The notes beneath the pieces are model-generated. The model had not been told where the DNA came from and ran no database searches. It saw only the letters and a list, made by a program, of their open reading frames with translations. This document shows positions 1 to 12,907 of a stretch of 64,000 nucleotides of DNA, piece after piece (the first letter of the stretch is position 1; the number at the start of each line of letters is the position of its first letter). This DNA comes from Ptiloglossa arizonensis (lineage: Eukaryota > Arthropoda > Insecta > Hymenoptera > Colletidae). Position numbers and translations under genes: made by a program. The stretch lies in the NCBI RefSeq assembly GCF_051014685.1, contig NC_135060.1, positions 6,324,001-6,388,000 on the forward strand, in the 5' to 3' direction.

Positions 1-2652
1 TTGAACACGAGAGTCAGACACGTATTTCAGTTCCACTCTGTACATTAGATTTTATCTCAATTAGGTTTATTGGACACATCTGCAGCACTTTCCGTGCTTT
101 GGAAAGTTTTCCACGGAAGGGGCAAAAGTGGTGCTTCGATCTTCTGCTTGTTGGCCACGTTACACAGACCGGTCTGGCCTTTTTGCCTTCTTATTACTCT
201 CCACTCGACGCATTAACGCGGTAGAAGCATATTACTTGGATAGGATAGGAAAGTGGCGAGTGTCCCCTGTCACTGCGTCCACAAAGTAGCGGTTGCGTGT
301 ACTCAAACTTCTACGAAGTTTTCGTAGAATCGAACTCTGGATATTGAAAAAAGCCCGAGTACATTTGTCTCGGTTGAACAGCATCGGAATCGGTTTTCCG
401 GTATCGTTGGAAAACGATCGAAGTAAATTGCGTTCTCCGGATAGAAATCGGTCTTGGTACGATTCGCGCCAAGTGTACGACCAACTCCGTTGAAAAACGC
501 TTGTAGAAAAATTAAAAAAGAAAAAATCGAACATTCTTAAACCGTGTACACATCTCGATGTATCTCGAACGGACCGCGAGGCGTATCAATCGAATCGTTA
601 TGAACAATCTCGTGTCGTAAAGTGTCGGGAACGCGTTGTTGGTGTTCCACTTTGAATCGTACCTAATGCAATCTCCAATAAAGCGAGAAACTTTAATGAT
701 ACGTCGGCTAGAATCTAGATTGGAGCACGCGGTAGCACACAACGCGTGAAATTCTAGTGTCGTCGATCTATTTGGAATTTCCTGGAATGTAGGCCATCCT
801 GATTCCAGTAGCCTCGTCGCGTATCCTTGGTGGAAACTTTCCCCAGACTAGACCTTTAACGTTCTTCCGCGATCCACTCGAACCGACGGCTTTAATTGAG
901 TGTTCGCCAGTCACGCCAAATCGAATTTCTGACGACCGCTCACGAGTCGAAGTTTCGTAAGGTGTTCACCGGTGATTCGAATGCGGGACGAGCTCGTTCG
1001 TCGACCGATTATCACGTTCGAATCGATCAACCGATCGAATCGGTTCACGGTTCGCGGCTATTGGCTGGATTCGGTTCGGTCTGCGCAAAAATAACTCCTC
1101 GAGAACGAACGATACCATCGGCGACATCTATGGGAAATTCTACGAGTAACGAGATTTATGAAAAAAAAAGTTACACTTACCATTTTTGTTCTTGATATTT
1201 TTGAAAAGACGACAAAGAGAAGTAACGTTATTTTAAATTCACAGTTAACCTGTCTCGAAGTGTCTTTACTTTGTATCGATATTGTAAACGTACCGACGAT
1301 TAATAACACGAAATGAAAAATGATAAATATCAGTATCGTCGCCGACTCCGTAAAGTAACCCTTGGAATTCTCTTCGAAGAATTCGTACGAGATTCTACCG
1401 TATAAACCGAGCAATATTATCGAATCACTGGCAGAGGATGCGAGTATTGAGTTTCGATAGGGCCGGGTAGGGTAGTCTCGGTTCTGTCCCTCGTGGTGAT
1501 ACGAAACGGGGAACGCTTATCTGAAATTGTTAGATCCGAGGTAGAATACGAGATCCGAATAAGCTGTGACGCATAAGAGGTCATTGAAAATTTTATACGG
1601 CGTTTGCGAACATTACCACCCGTCCGTATGGGCAAAACGTTCCATTTAATTTATTAACGAGACCAGCCGGTAATATACGTTCGGTCAAGGAAGTTAAATG
1701 AACAGGAGTAAGTGGAAGCCGCGCGAGTTGTTGAATCATCGAGAATAAAAGTCGGTGGACGAAGGCGTTAAGAACGTTTTACGATCACTTATGTATACTT
1801 TGTTCGTAGATGCACGTTCGATGTCTTTCTTCTATCTATTTCTCGATGTAGGTCATCGTGTCAATCTCTCGTGCATATTTTCCAGTCAGACATCATTTTC
1901 CAGCACCGTGCAATCGTTCGTTCCTTGGAAAGCATCAAAAAATTCTTACCTCGTGTTTCAATTTATTATTCCGAGTTTCTCCTTTATTAGAAACTTCTTT
2001 TAACGTTTATCGTTACAAATTGTACTTCAATGAACGAAACAACGTGAAAGTAACGTACTTCGAGAACGTTATAATTCGTAAGCCGAACACGGAACGTATA
2101 ATGCAAAGATATTTTAAAAGGAATACGTCTTAGTATTTTGAGCGTAACAATGGTGAAGCATTCATGCTTGGTATGGACAATCGAGCTTTCTCTCGAAGCG
2201 TGAAACCAGCTTGCGCAGAGGCTTCTCCGTGGACAGCCGGAATTTCAGTGGTACGTCCATTGCGATCCATTGTAGCAATAAAATTCTACAGACAGTTAGA
2301 GAAAATAAGGAAACCGGTACTAATGAAACTTTTTGCGAAAAGTTAACTCTCCTGTTCCTTCCCCTTTTCCGAGAGTAGAAAAGTTAACGAGTGTGTTGCT
2401 CCCTTCTAAAAAATCGACCACTTTTTATCTAGAAAACAGTGGAAGAGGCTTTGAAAGTTTTTATCGGTGCATAGCGGAGAACGCAATTTAACTTTAATAT
2501 CGTAATTATATTTAAAATCGCTTTGTCTACGGTACTAAAAATTCGAAAAATTCGTTTCGTTCGAAACTGGTGAACAATGCGAAGGTATAATACAAGAACG
2601 CGCAGCGAGGCTTGGTCAACCAACGATCAATTCTATCTGTTAATGGGTAACT
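1..2652. other. Stretch with no recognisable gene
   Basis: I see no gene here. Open frames reach only 118 codons, overlap on both strands and show no domain, signal peptide or repeat pattern. The base use (AT-rich, with frequent TCGA and CGAA) is the same as in the rest of the window. Confidence 0.6.
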
Positions 2653-3124
2653 GTAAATTTATTTTTAATCATTTTTTATCGATTCTTCGAGAGTTACGTA
2701 ACATTTGTCCAAGCACATCCAGTATTGTCTTATTACGAGCTCTACCCAATGCACCGTTGTCTATCGAACTGGTCACCGACTAGTATTTGCAGTTACAAAG
2801 TGGCCGGTAAATTGTTTTTTAATCATTTTTTATCGATTCTTCGAGAGTTACGTAACATTTGTCCAAACACATCCAGTATTGTCTTATTACGAGCTCTACC
2901 CAATGCACCGTTGTCTATCGAACTGGTCACCGACTAGTATTTGCAGTTACAAAGTGGCCGGTAAATTGTTTTTTAATCATTTTTTATCGATTCTTCGATA
3001 GTTACGTAACATTTGTCGAAGCACACTGTGCACCCAGTATTGTCTTATTACGAGCTCTACCCGGTGCACCGTTGTCTATCGAACTGGTCATCGACTAGTA
3101 TTCGCAGTTAGAAAGTGGGCAGTA
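2653..3124. repeat. Tandem repeat, 154-bp unit, three copies
   Basis: Three head-to-tail copies begin near 2653, 2807 and 2961, an exact 154-bp step. Copies 1 and 2 are nearly identical apart from a few bases in the first 20. Copy 3 differs more and carries a short insertion near 3025 (around CACTGTGCACCC). Each unit holds a long T-rich stretch and the words TTACGTAAC and TATCGAACTGG. The repeat produces three look-alike open frames of 70-98 codons (from 2705, 2725 and 2859) that should not be read as genes. Confidence 0.93.
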
Positions 3125-5654
3125 GTATAGCTCGGAAAGCGTCAGACGCAGAGCGAGATCTCGTTCGATCGGAGTGTATCGATATCGAAACGACCGTTTT
3201 AACGAGAGCCGTAAAAGTCTTCCACCGGTGCATCTTGTTCTTACCGACTCGCAAAGACCATTGCGAGTCCGACTTAAATAACAGCCAGAGCGAAACAATA
3301 TCGGCTAACAAGGGTCCGGATGGCCGACTTTTTCCCGCGGTTTGATCAACGCACATAATTTCGAAAAGGGGATTTAAATGCGCATTAATTTACATGGGGA
3401 ATTACACGGGGCGCCGAGCATCCCTCGTTCTTTCGTCGGTCTGTCGCAGTGTGGCTCTTGGACACGATCTCGTGGCCGCGAATTACGAAAACGCGAGTTC
3501 AAGGGAAGAGACAATTTATGCGAATTTTCCGACGAAATCTTTTTAAACGGGAACTCTTTCACGATCTCCCCACTCCAGCGTTTCCCAGAGTCCGGAGTGA
3601 AATTTAATTGGAACGTTCGCCGGCGTATCGTACAAGACAAACGTTTTATAATAGGCAATTCTACGGGGTGTCTTGTAGAAAATATTGCTGACTGTTCGTT
3701 CTCTCGCTAACGATCCGGGATACGATTCTGCGATCTCATCGCGAAGTTTACGGTTCGGGGCCGTTCGCCGAGTTCGTGTAATTTTCGACCGGTGGAAATC
3801 TCGATGCACATCTCCCATGAAAAATTCATTTTACGCGGGTTACCGAAAGGTTTAGAAGTAAACGCGACTGTAGTTGAGGTAGTAGTAGATTTAAATGTTA
3901 CTCGGATAGAATATTTTCAAGGTGGAATATTAATGCAATTAATTGTTTCATTCGGTCGGGTGTTATTTAATCTAACTTTGTACTTTAATCGTGTATCTCT
4001 GTATTTGAATACGTCCACTTTGAAATATCCTTTCGAATCGTTTCTGGTATTTTTATTGTACGGTATTGCGTGCAACGCAACGTTTCAAATATAAGATTGT
4101 TATCTAATTAGGAACGGTTGATTTAAGTGGAAAAATAAGGTCGAAGCATTAACTCCTATCTCAACAGCGATAGGTTCGATGAGATTATAGAATTTCTAAA
4201 GAAATGGATAATTTTTACTCGAGGTTTATTTAAAACGTTATTTATCATTTAAAAGCTATCGCAAGGATTAACCGTTATCGTTGTAAAGTACAATTCACGC
4301 TTGTAATTTTTATACTTTGTACATTTATTCTTACGAATGGTAACTCGAGCTTTAAAAGATTCTCAGAACGAATATGCATCGATCCGTTGAACAATCGAGA
4401 TCGCAAAATACGATAAGAAGACGAAACATCATTTTTTTTCGCTGAATAAGAATTCTAGTGATTCAGCGTTATCGGTTGATCGTTACTGATTCAATTCGTT
4501 ACTAATTCAAGAGCGTGCCGGTCTTCCAGTGCCTCTTCCAGGCGGAGTCTTCGAACATTTCTCATTTGTTGTTAAAAGAGGAAAGTACTCTTAAATGTAT
4601 GCCCCTGCTCTGACAGAAAATACATTTTACGAAGAAAAATATCCTTTTTCCTCGCTTCCTGCAGAATTTTTCATTTCGGAGGTAACGAGTTTCGTGCCCT
4701 GATGCCTCGAGCTTCGATCAATTTGCAACTTAGAGCGAATTCTCTGCCTTAACACGAATTTCTCATTTTCCGCTCGTAGAATAATACTTATCATTGATGT
4801 TTTCCAAAATGTTTATATTTCTTGCTTTCCAAGAAGTTGTACAATTCACGGATACTTAAACGTTTCTTCTACGAGGTAAAATTCATTTGAAAATTAATTA
4901 AACCGATGGTAAAAAATCATCATTCTTTGTACGTATCGTCTGTATGCGTTCGATGTTGATAAACATTGCAAATTTCCGTGCACACTCGCAAACACGCCAC
5001 GTAACGATTTTACAAACGTTACGGATGGTAAAATATGTAAAACAATATTCGGTTGTTTCGTTCTGTTTTTGCGAAATTTTACTACGAATATTTCAATGAA
5101 AATTGTTGCAATATTGAGTTAATTTACACCCTTTACCGGCCGCTTTTGCTCCATTATCGCCGCTGCGTTTAACTAGTCGCTCTCAAAGACTGTAACATCG
5201 ATATCGGGTAATTTTCCAAACTGTGTAGTCACGCGTTTAAGTGTACTCTAGCAGGTAGCTCGTTTCGCGAAAATGGAACGACGAAATTAAGTGGCTTAGA
5301 TTAATCGAACGGTAAACGAGTACCGTGGCGGAAGTAGTGATTGCGTTCGAAGGCGAATTGCAACAAAAGTGCGTAAAACGGGTGCACGTAAAGGGAAATC
5401 CGCTTTGGGTACTTTCGGTAGCCGAATAACTGGGCGTAAACGAGGTTTTTGCAATCGCGAGCTGGGAATGAGGACCGACCGCAAAAGCATTAACGAAGGA
5501 GGCTATTACGTTGCGCATCTATAGATACAAAGAGAAACCGAAGTTGGAAAATAAATAGCAACACGGGCGTACTCGGGGGATCCGATGCGAAAGAATCGGT
5601 AGATACGGAACTCTGTGACACGGGTAAGCGCCCAAAGAACCAGAGACCGTGTAG
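3125..5654. other. Stretch with no recognisable gene
   Basis: Open frames here reach 110 codons (3378-3710 plus) and overlap minus-strand frames. None has a recognisable motif. The part from about 4100 to 5200 is AT-rich and has no long frame at all. Confidence 0.55.
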
Positions 5655-6075
5655 AATCCAACTCTAAAATATCTAGAGACTCTAGAAATTTTTACAATTT
5701 CACAATTCTCAGAATTCTATGGATCATCGAGAATTTTAGAGATTCTAGAAGACTCTAGGAGTCTTCGAGAATTGTGAGACACTTAGGACTTTGAGGACTT
5801 TAGAAATCTAGAGGCTCTAGAAGTTTTTAGAGGTGAGTACCGAAAGTCTCAGGGCTCTATGGATCCTCGAGGATTTAGAGATTTTAGAACTCTAGAAATC
5901 TTCGAGAATTTTTAGACACTTGGGACCACAAGGATCCCAGAAATCTAGAGGCTCTAGAAGTTTTTATAGATGAGTCCAGAATTCTCAGGACCCTATAGAT
6001 CCTCCAGAATTTAGAGATTTTGGAACTCTAGGAGATCTTCGAGAATTCTGAAACACTAGGGCCTCCAGGACTCCA
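5655..6075. repeat. TCTAGA-rich tandem repeat, ~136-bp unit, about three copies
   Basis: Copies start near 5680, 5815 and 5952 (steps of 135 and 137 bp), each with a CTCTAGAA word, a TCTATGGATC or CCTATAGATC word and an ATCTTCGAGAAT word. Within each unit there is a looser sub-repeat of GGACT, CTCTAGA and TTTAGAG words, so the array probably grew from a shorter purine/pyrimidine motif. Copies are diverged by substitutions and small indels. No open frame runs through it. Confidence 0.85.
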
Positions 6076-9000
6076 GAATATATTGGTGCATTTGCGTGTT
6101 GCAATTTATTTTTGCATTGCAAAATATTCGAGGTGAATGTTTTCGAATTCTACGTGTACGAAATTGTACGAGGACGAGTGTTATTGCAACACGCTTGTCG
6201 ACGCGCGTATCAGAAAATCGGAAATTATGCTACGATTTGTTTCGCGGTCATCAAACATCAATTCGTTCCACTCGCGGATAAAGGCGAATAAATTTTCCCG
6301 TGCTTGTCATCCGCTAGAATTTGATTATTAAATGATACTTATAACTTCGGCTCTCGCCGCGTGAAATTGTATTCTGCTCGTATATTCGTATTACCGCAGG
6401 AATTGTATTCGACGTTAAAACTTTATCCTGTTCTCGTATAATGGTCTCGACGTTACCGATCAAAAGGTAGTTTTACATTTGGAAAAGTTTGACGGTTAAT
6501 TATTGGATTGTTCGAAAATCACGGCTGGCACGACATTGCGCACGAGGCTGCGAATAGTTTCGTGTGAAATCATTCGTCTACTATTAACAATATAGTATCG
6601 TGTGTCTGCTATCGTGTTCTGCGATACGATATTCAATGTAATAAAATCTCGTCCGGTTGGTTTTTGATTTCAGTTTGTCGGCGATTGAAAATCGTACAAA
6701 ATTCATAATAGTATCCAAATGTAATAAACAATATTATCTAAAAGGATTACGATATATATATATATTATTTTTACACCACGAATACACGTAACACTACGTT
6801 TCGTCGAACAAAAATCAATCGATATCATTCCAGAGATAATATATACAAATTGTTACGTTGAATGTTCGTTACGGATAATAAACGCTAAATAAAGATGAAA
6901 TTACCGATTCATTGACACGCTCCTTGGGAAAGAGAGCGACAAAAAAATAACGAGAAGAATTCTCTTGCTTTTTCGAAAAATATAAATTTGTTTCCAAAAT
7001 CCTTTTACATTTTGTCCCGGATCTGTTAATTGGACCCATCAGTAAGGATTTACATAACGAAGCTAATCTGTTTCGAGCTTTACCGATGAGAACAATTAAC
7101 AGATTTGGGTCGAAATAGATACGGATTTTGTAAACATATTTACATATCCGAAATACGCGAAAGGGTTTTGGATGCATATTTATGAACGCAAGAAATATTT
7201 TCCAAATTTAAACTTGTACGTATTTTCGTTGCAAAGGTTTGTCTTTACGAAAGCGATAAATTGACGTATACCGTTACCTCGAAATTTATAAATCGAAGTT
7301 CAACGTTTTTGTCGAACTTATCAACGAGAAATGATAAAGTAGTTTTGCGCGATGATGCAATGTTGGACGAAACTGCAAGGTGTAAATGCACGTGATCATT
7401 TTGCGTCAATGAAAACGATCGATGGCGAACGTAAACGGACCAGACTCATTCGCCTACGTGCAAACTACGCGACGGTTAATGCATACTCAACACCGCGACC
7501 TACGGGCTAGCTTTAATAATGTTATCTTATTATGGAGCGAATTACCAAGAGCGATTGGTAGAATTTTCTATCGAAGCACCGGCTAGCTTCGATACGCTCG
7601 AACCGTAATAAGCTTTCGTTGGTTTCGTCTTTCAAACAAACCGAACTAAAAGAGCCCTTAAGCCACTTAACCTTTCACTGGCTGAAAATGGTTGTTCGGC
7701 TGGAGTCTGCTCGAGACCAAACGTAATTCAGATAAATACAATCGATGTACATTTTTTTCTCTTCGTGCTCGTAGAATCTTTTAATTAATACTTCGCAAAT
7801 AATACGGGAAGGAAATACTACACTCGACACGATTACTAGTTAATTAAGTTTCAGGTCCGACTGTTGCTAAAGCACTTGTTAATTCGTTTGAATAATCGAT
7901 AAGGGTTTCTCGTTAGGAAATAAGAATATTGGTAATGTTACTTCAATAATGATAAAAGTAACAATTATTTTAAGATGTTTAGGAATCGACCTTTAGTAAA
8001 GTCAATTGGAACAGTTTCCTCCCGGTTTTTAAATAAAGCGATATCAAAGTTTTTGCAATATTCATTGACGCAATATCTACCACGAAAGTTGACTCGCGAG
8101 TTCAAGCTGCAAGAATACACCGATTGTGACAGAAATACCCAACTCTGGGTATACAACTGTCGCAATAAAATGACGGGAAATCCCAGGCATGTCAACAACT
8201 CTTGAAAGGGTCGTCGGATAAAAGATACGAGAAAGAGAACCTAATCGTAACGGAAGGCAAAGTGTATATAAATTCAAAATATTCGAGTACATTTCGATAA
8301 CAATTAATATCAAGGATCTGTGCTACAGTAGTACCGTTAAAAGATACTCTTAAATCACGGTAAAAAGAGATAAACCGCTACACGCAATAAATATTAATGA
8401 ATTACTCGTACCGCTAATACGATGTTCGAAAATGTGAATTACAAACATACTACGTACCAAGTGCTCTCCACGACAAATCGTCCACTTGTATATTAAAACG
8501 AAATTAAAAGAAGAAACTGTAATCTACCAAAAGAATTGAAAAAAAAAAGAGTTGTCACTCGTCAGAACTCGAACTAGATTCCACCAAAAGAGAGTTTACG
8601 CAATTTAGTACTTTATTAATTCTACCAAAGTGCCTTTACACTTGCGAGTCAACGTTCGTATCCATAAGCTGAATATTGCGTCGGTGAGAACCGTGGAACT
8701 TTTAACTTGAAATTTTTTAATTTAAAAACGAGGAGTTTGGTCGAGCCGTTTCGTAAGTTTATAAAGGATTGTCTCTCGAACGTTTGGAAAAATTTCAACG
8801 CAAAACTGAGAGGGTTCCGGAGATTTTTCTAAGGGAGAACCTAGAACGAATACGGATGAACCTAGCGTGGCAGTGAATACGTTGAAAACGGACTTTAATT
8901 TTAGCCTACGACACCGTAATCGAGGAAGAGGTTCCAATGTTGGTAATATCGGGGCTGAGGTATATCTTGGCACGTTACTTGGTAAGATTCGGGTCACGGT

Positions 9001-9130
9001 AGACCGACATTTAAGACATACGAGATCTTCCTCGAGGTTCGTAATATTTCATCAGTCGCTCGAATCCTGATCGTGATATATAAGCTGTCGACGCAAATAA
9101 GCAGTTACAGGTTTTAGATGAAACAACAGA
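6076..9130. other. Stretch with no recognisable gene; short AT microsatellite
   Basis: There is no supported gene. A short (AT)n run lies at 6752-6766. Between 8722 and 9070 there are overlapping open frames on both strands (91 codons minus, 67 codons plus) with no family I recognise. A TATATAAG word sits at 9077-9084 with an Inr-like GCAGTT about 26 bp downstream, but no DPE is in register, so I do not call it a promoter. Confidence 0.5.
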
Positions 9131-9215
9131 AGGCTAGGCTCCGTGAGAATAGATTCGTGTTAGGCGAAGCGCCGTGAGAATACATTCAAATTGAGCACAG
9201 CCTCGCCAGAATAGA
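9131..9215. repeat. Short degenerate repeat, ~33-37 bp
   Basis: Three loosely related copies follow one another. The first two share CCGTGAGAATA followed by A/GATTC, and the third keeps only a GCCAGAATAGAT core. The array is too short and diverged to say more. Confidence 0.5.
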
Positions 9216-12200
9216 TAGATCGTGGTGGCGTTGAGCAAGATTTATCGACGACTTAAAGCTCAGCTTTCGTTTGCCTCCCAGAACTTGCATGGTTTATGTC
9301 TTAAGGGCGTACTTTGATCCAGACGGGTATTCTCTGGGCAAACTCTCCAAAACGAGACAAATTTATCTTCACAGAGATGTTTATTAGCGTTTCGAGTAAT
9401 TATAAAGTAATTTTCGAGTAATTATCCGCAATATTCTCCGAGCTGGTTTGCCGTGTACACTTTTGCACGTGAGTTACTCGACACTTAATAGTCGCAAGTA
9501 ACAGAATACAAAGTAACTAATCGTAAAACGAAGTCAACATTCGTTACTTTACGTTACAGAGGGAATGCGAATTATATAGCGTAGTCGTGGATTTGACTAA
9601 AAATTTAGCAAATTACCTGTACCGAAAGAAGGTACTGCGGATATCGTTAATATTTGTTCTCACGACGGACCGTAAAATAAGCTAAATTTTCTTTTCTTCT
9701 GTCGCGCGATGCACGAGTGCCAGGAGAAAATTTATCAAGGAAATGTGAATCGGAGCGAAGATCGAGACAACAGGAAACTTTTTGCAACGTTCGTTGTTTC
9801 TGACGTCTTCCAACGGACCGTGGCAAAGAGGGACGTCAGCGTACGCGTCGGAATATATCGGAAGAAAAAAGGGAAGCAATTTGTTTCAGCGTAACGTACC
9901 TTCACCGTACTTCATGCCCCACTAACCTACTTCCTCGTAAATTTCTTCCATAGACCGAACCACATTGGATTCCAGCCGATGCGAAATGCTTCGGGGACTC
10001 GGTACTGTTCTAGAAAGGGTAATGTTCGGAAATTGTGATTTTTCATGCGCGTCGATGTAGAAAAAATTATTATTCGAACCACATTCGTTCACCAGAAGGA
10101 TTCGAGAAGCAATGATATTTTAATAGACGTGTAATGGAACAATCGTTATCTAACCTACATCTGTACACGCGAAAGAATCGGGTAGCAATAATTTGTTAAT
10201 CGATTCGCGAGAGAACTATTACCATTATCCGATCTAGATTCGTACATTGGAATCGAAGTGGTAATAATTTTTCAATCCACCTGTAATGGAAAAATTGTTG
10301 GAATAATTAAACAAAATGTTGTAGGATAAAACACGTTGATCGGGTGAGCTGTACCCACGCGTTTACTGCAATATTTTCATCATCGATTAAATAACTATTG
10401 CTTTCAAATTCGAATGTTCGGATGCAGATTACGCAAAACTCTCTCTTCGTCGATAAATATCAAAAATAGCTCTTTGAAATATTGTCTTCTCTCGTGAATT
10501 TGTTGACACGAGTTGCCAAGAGATAAAAACCTTTTACGTATAATTTACGACCAAGAACCCTCCCACCAACCTGAGGAATATATAAGATGATAAAAGCAAG
10601 TGGTTCGAAAATTTACTGCCTTGTAGTACACACTAAATCGAGTAGAAAATGCGCACTCGATACTATAGGTTGATAAATCAACCATTTCGAAAGAAATAGT
10701 GATTTTCCATTTCTATGGTGTAAATTATTTAACGTCCGTTCATACTTTTCTCTCAACATTTCATTTTTTGACGATTTTTGACTTTCTCGAAATAGTGACA
10801 TACATGTGCAAGTTATTTTACTTATCGCAACGTTCGAAAATTCGAAAATTCTGAAGAAACGTTGGCAATTGAATACGAAAAATTATTCAACGCGAAAGAT
10901 TGATCGTTGTTACGGGTCAATGTCGGTTTAAATGTCTGTTCGTTTGAACAAAAATCATTTTTGGAGAGGTTACGGGTTTGTTACAACGAGTAGAACCGAT
11001 CTAAGCACAAAAGAGCATAATTTCGATAGAAGACAATTTCGACACACGAAACAACCTAAATAATTCTGTTTTCCCATCCTTGAACCATCGACTCCTCCAC
11101 GAGCGAGAAAGCTTCTCGTTCAGCGACGAACGAAATTGTTTTTTACCTTCCGCGAAGTGCCACGAACAAAATGCTAACTAACCTCGTTACGAACAAAGAA
11201 ACGGGAAGCTGTTCCTACAGAATATACAATTACACAGGAACCTCTTGCTCGTGTAAACGTGTGTACTCGAAGATAAGGGAAGTACAAACGCTTCGCGCGA
11301 CACGATGTTTGCATTTCGCGACGAATTTTTCTTTTTTTTTTTATATAAAAACGAATCGAGTTAAAATTCGAGCTTACAGATGTACGACAAGTGTAAACGT
11401 ACAGGGACTTAACCGATAATTTTAAACGTTTAACAGAATAAGTTCGATGTTTTGAGAGGTTCGACCGTTAAGTTATCCTCCAAACTAGAAAATTGATCCA
11501 GTTTCTAGCAGATTTGAAAACTCTGGTCTTGAAAATTCTTAAAGACAGATTAAAACTTTTAACTCGCAAATGAAATATTTAATTTGCGATGCGTTACATC
11601 GAATGTTACAAAACTAAAGTAATACTTTCTAAAGAAGCCCACAATCGAAGACCGATGAAAAATAAAAATAATCGGTTAAACGGATAAAATAAATCAATCC
11701 ATTTAATTAATTATACTCCCGGATCGTTCGAACGATGAAACGACAAACGTTAATTCGCAATGATCGAGTATTCCGCGACGAAATAAAATTCAAGGTACTC
11801 GAGTAAACGCGTAGGACTAATCTCCATATCGCGTGTAGGAATGAAAAAAAAAAAAAAAAAAAAAAAAAATCGTCCGCTTTGTAATCGCGGAAACCGCCGC
11901 TTCATCGCGCCTATTAATCCATGGACCAATGATTGATGGCCTAAGAAAACGATGGTCGACATATTCGGATGGAAAATCACCACCTCATTGTCAACCACCG
12001 TTTCCCCTCGAATCAATGATTGATCGAGGCTCAAAACTCGAGCTCGAAAAATCGTGGACGATTTCACCGGCTCGCAAAAATACACTTTACCGGCGTAGAA
12101 ACGCTCCCATATATTTCTTTCTCGCGACACTTTGTTTTGCGTCGAGCGAGAACGCTAGGATAAATCGCACTTGAGAGAATTTCATTTTCTTTCGAACGTA

Positions 12201-12379
12201 TGTCTCATTGACGAACGGCTACGAGAAAAACGTAAAAATATGAGCGGAACTCGAGCCGGGGAAACTTTATCCATTATGTACCGAAGAATCTGATTTTTTT
12301 GTTCCTTTAAAATCGCGGCATGAACACGCTCTGTTGGTTCTAATGGGAGATCGAACACGTTTTAAAGCAGAATCTTCGA
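9216..12379. other. Stretch with no recognisable gene; 26-base A run
   Basis: I see no gene. An uninterrupted run of 26 A occupies 11844-11869. It could be a microsatellite or the tail of an old plus-strand retroposon, but I find no target-site duplication or retroposon body. The 126-codon minus frame at 11750-12130 crosses this run (it encodes poly-Phe) and is therefore unlikely to be real. Confidence 0.55.
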
Positions 12380-12440
12380 TTTAAATATCGAACGTTTGTA
12401 CGTTTAAATATCGAATGTTTACACGTTCAAATATTTACGA
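12380..12440. repeat. 23-bp tandem repeat, about 2.6 copies
   Basis: Units start at 12380, 12403 and 12426 and share TTTAAATATCGAA followed by GTTT and ACG. The third copy is partial. It lies in otherwise plain AT-rich DNA. Confidence 0.75.
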
Positions 12441-12797
12441 AAACTACCACCGTTACCAAAATCGAGCAATTTACAAATTTTTTTTCAATTTTTCGAGATA
12501 CATTCGAATATCGTTAAAGTCTGTGTGTTCGAATTTGAAAAATATTTTAAACGTCTCTCTAAAGTGTATTCGATTTAACGTGAAATATGTATTTGCAGCA
12601 GAACGGACGAAGTCGTGTAACAACTTTTAAACGTTATGACGAGACACTTAACTACTTTCCTGGCAGGTCCAAGTTTGGGTAAAGTTCGTAAAGAAACTCT
12701 ACGATATTCCGTCATGCGTTAATTTTATCAGCAAGTATCTCGGGGTCGATATAAAATGTTGAGTAATACAGCGAGATAGCGAAATATGAATAGATAT

Positions 12798-12907
12798 TGT
12801 AGTATCGTAATTTTAGGATAGCATAGGTTTAGGAAAACGTAGCTTCAATGGAACATAGTTTCGAGTATCGTGGAAAAGGGTAATAAAACGAGAAAGTAAG
12901 AGTTGGT
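12798..12907 (+). repeat. Dispersed repeat family, copy A (copy B at 45100-45240)
   Basis: This segment matches 45100-45240 in the same orientation. Both have GTAGTATCG, an ATTTTA block, AGCRTAGGTTTA, AAACGTAGCTTCAA, then GGGNAATAAA and GAGAAAGTA. The two copies are about 32 kb apart, so this is an interspersed rather than a tandem repeat and probably part of an unidentified mobile element. No protein is encoded. Confidence 0.8.

Noticed and set aside
2705..3098. Three similar ORFs of 70-98 codons that look like a gene family
   Set aside because: They are the same 154-bp repeat read three times.
3875..3885. TGAGGTAGTAG, the first 11 bases of let-7
   Set aside because: The match stops after 11 bases, let-7 is invariant in animals, and there is no partner arm or miR-100/miR-125 neighbour.
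9077..9108. TATATAAG with GCAGTT downstream as a promoter
   Set aside because: The spacing is short (26 bp), the Inr is imperfect and no DPE is in register.
11844..11869. A26 as a retroposon tail
   Set aside because: No target-site duplication and no recognisable retroposon body upstream; a simple A run explains it.
11750..12130. 126-codon minus-strand ORF
   Set aside because: It crosses a 26-base A run, giving poly-Phe, so it is a chance frame.
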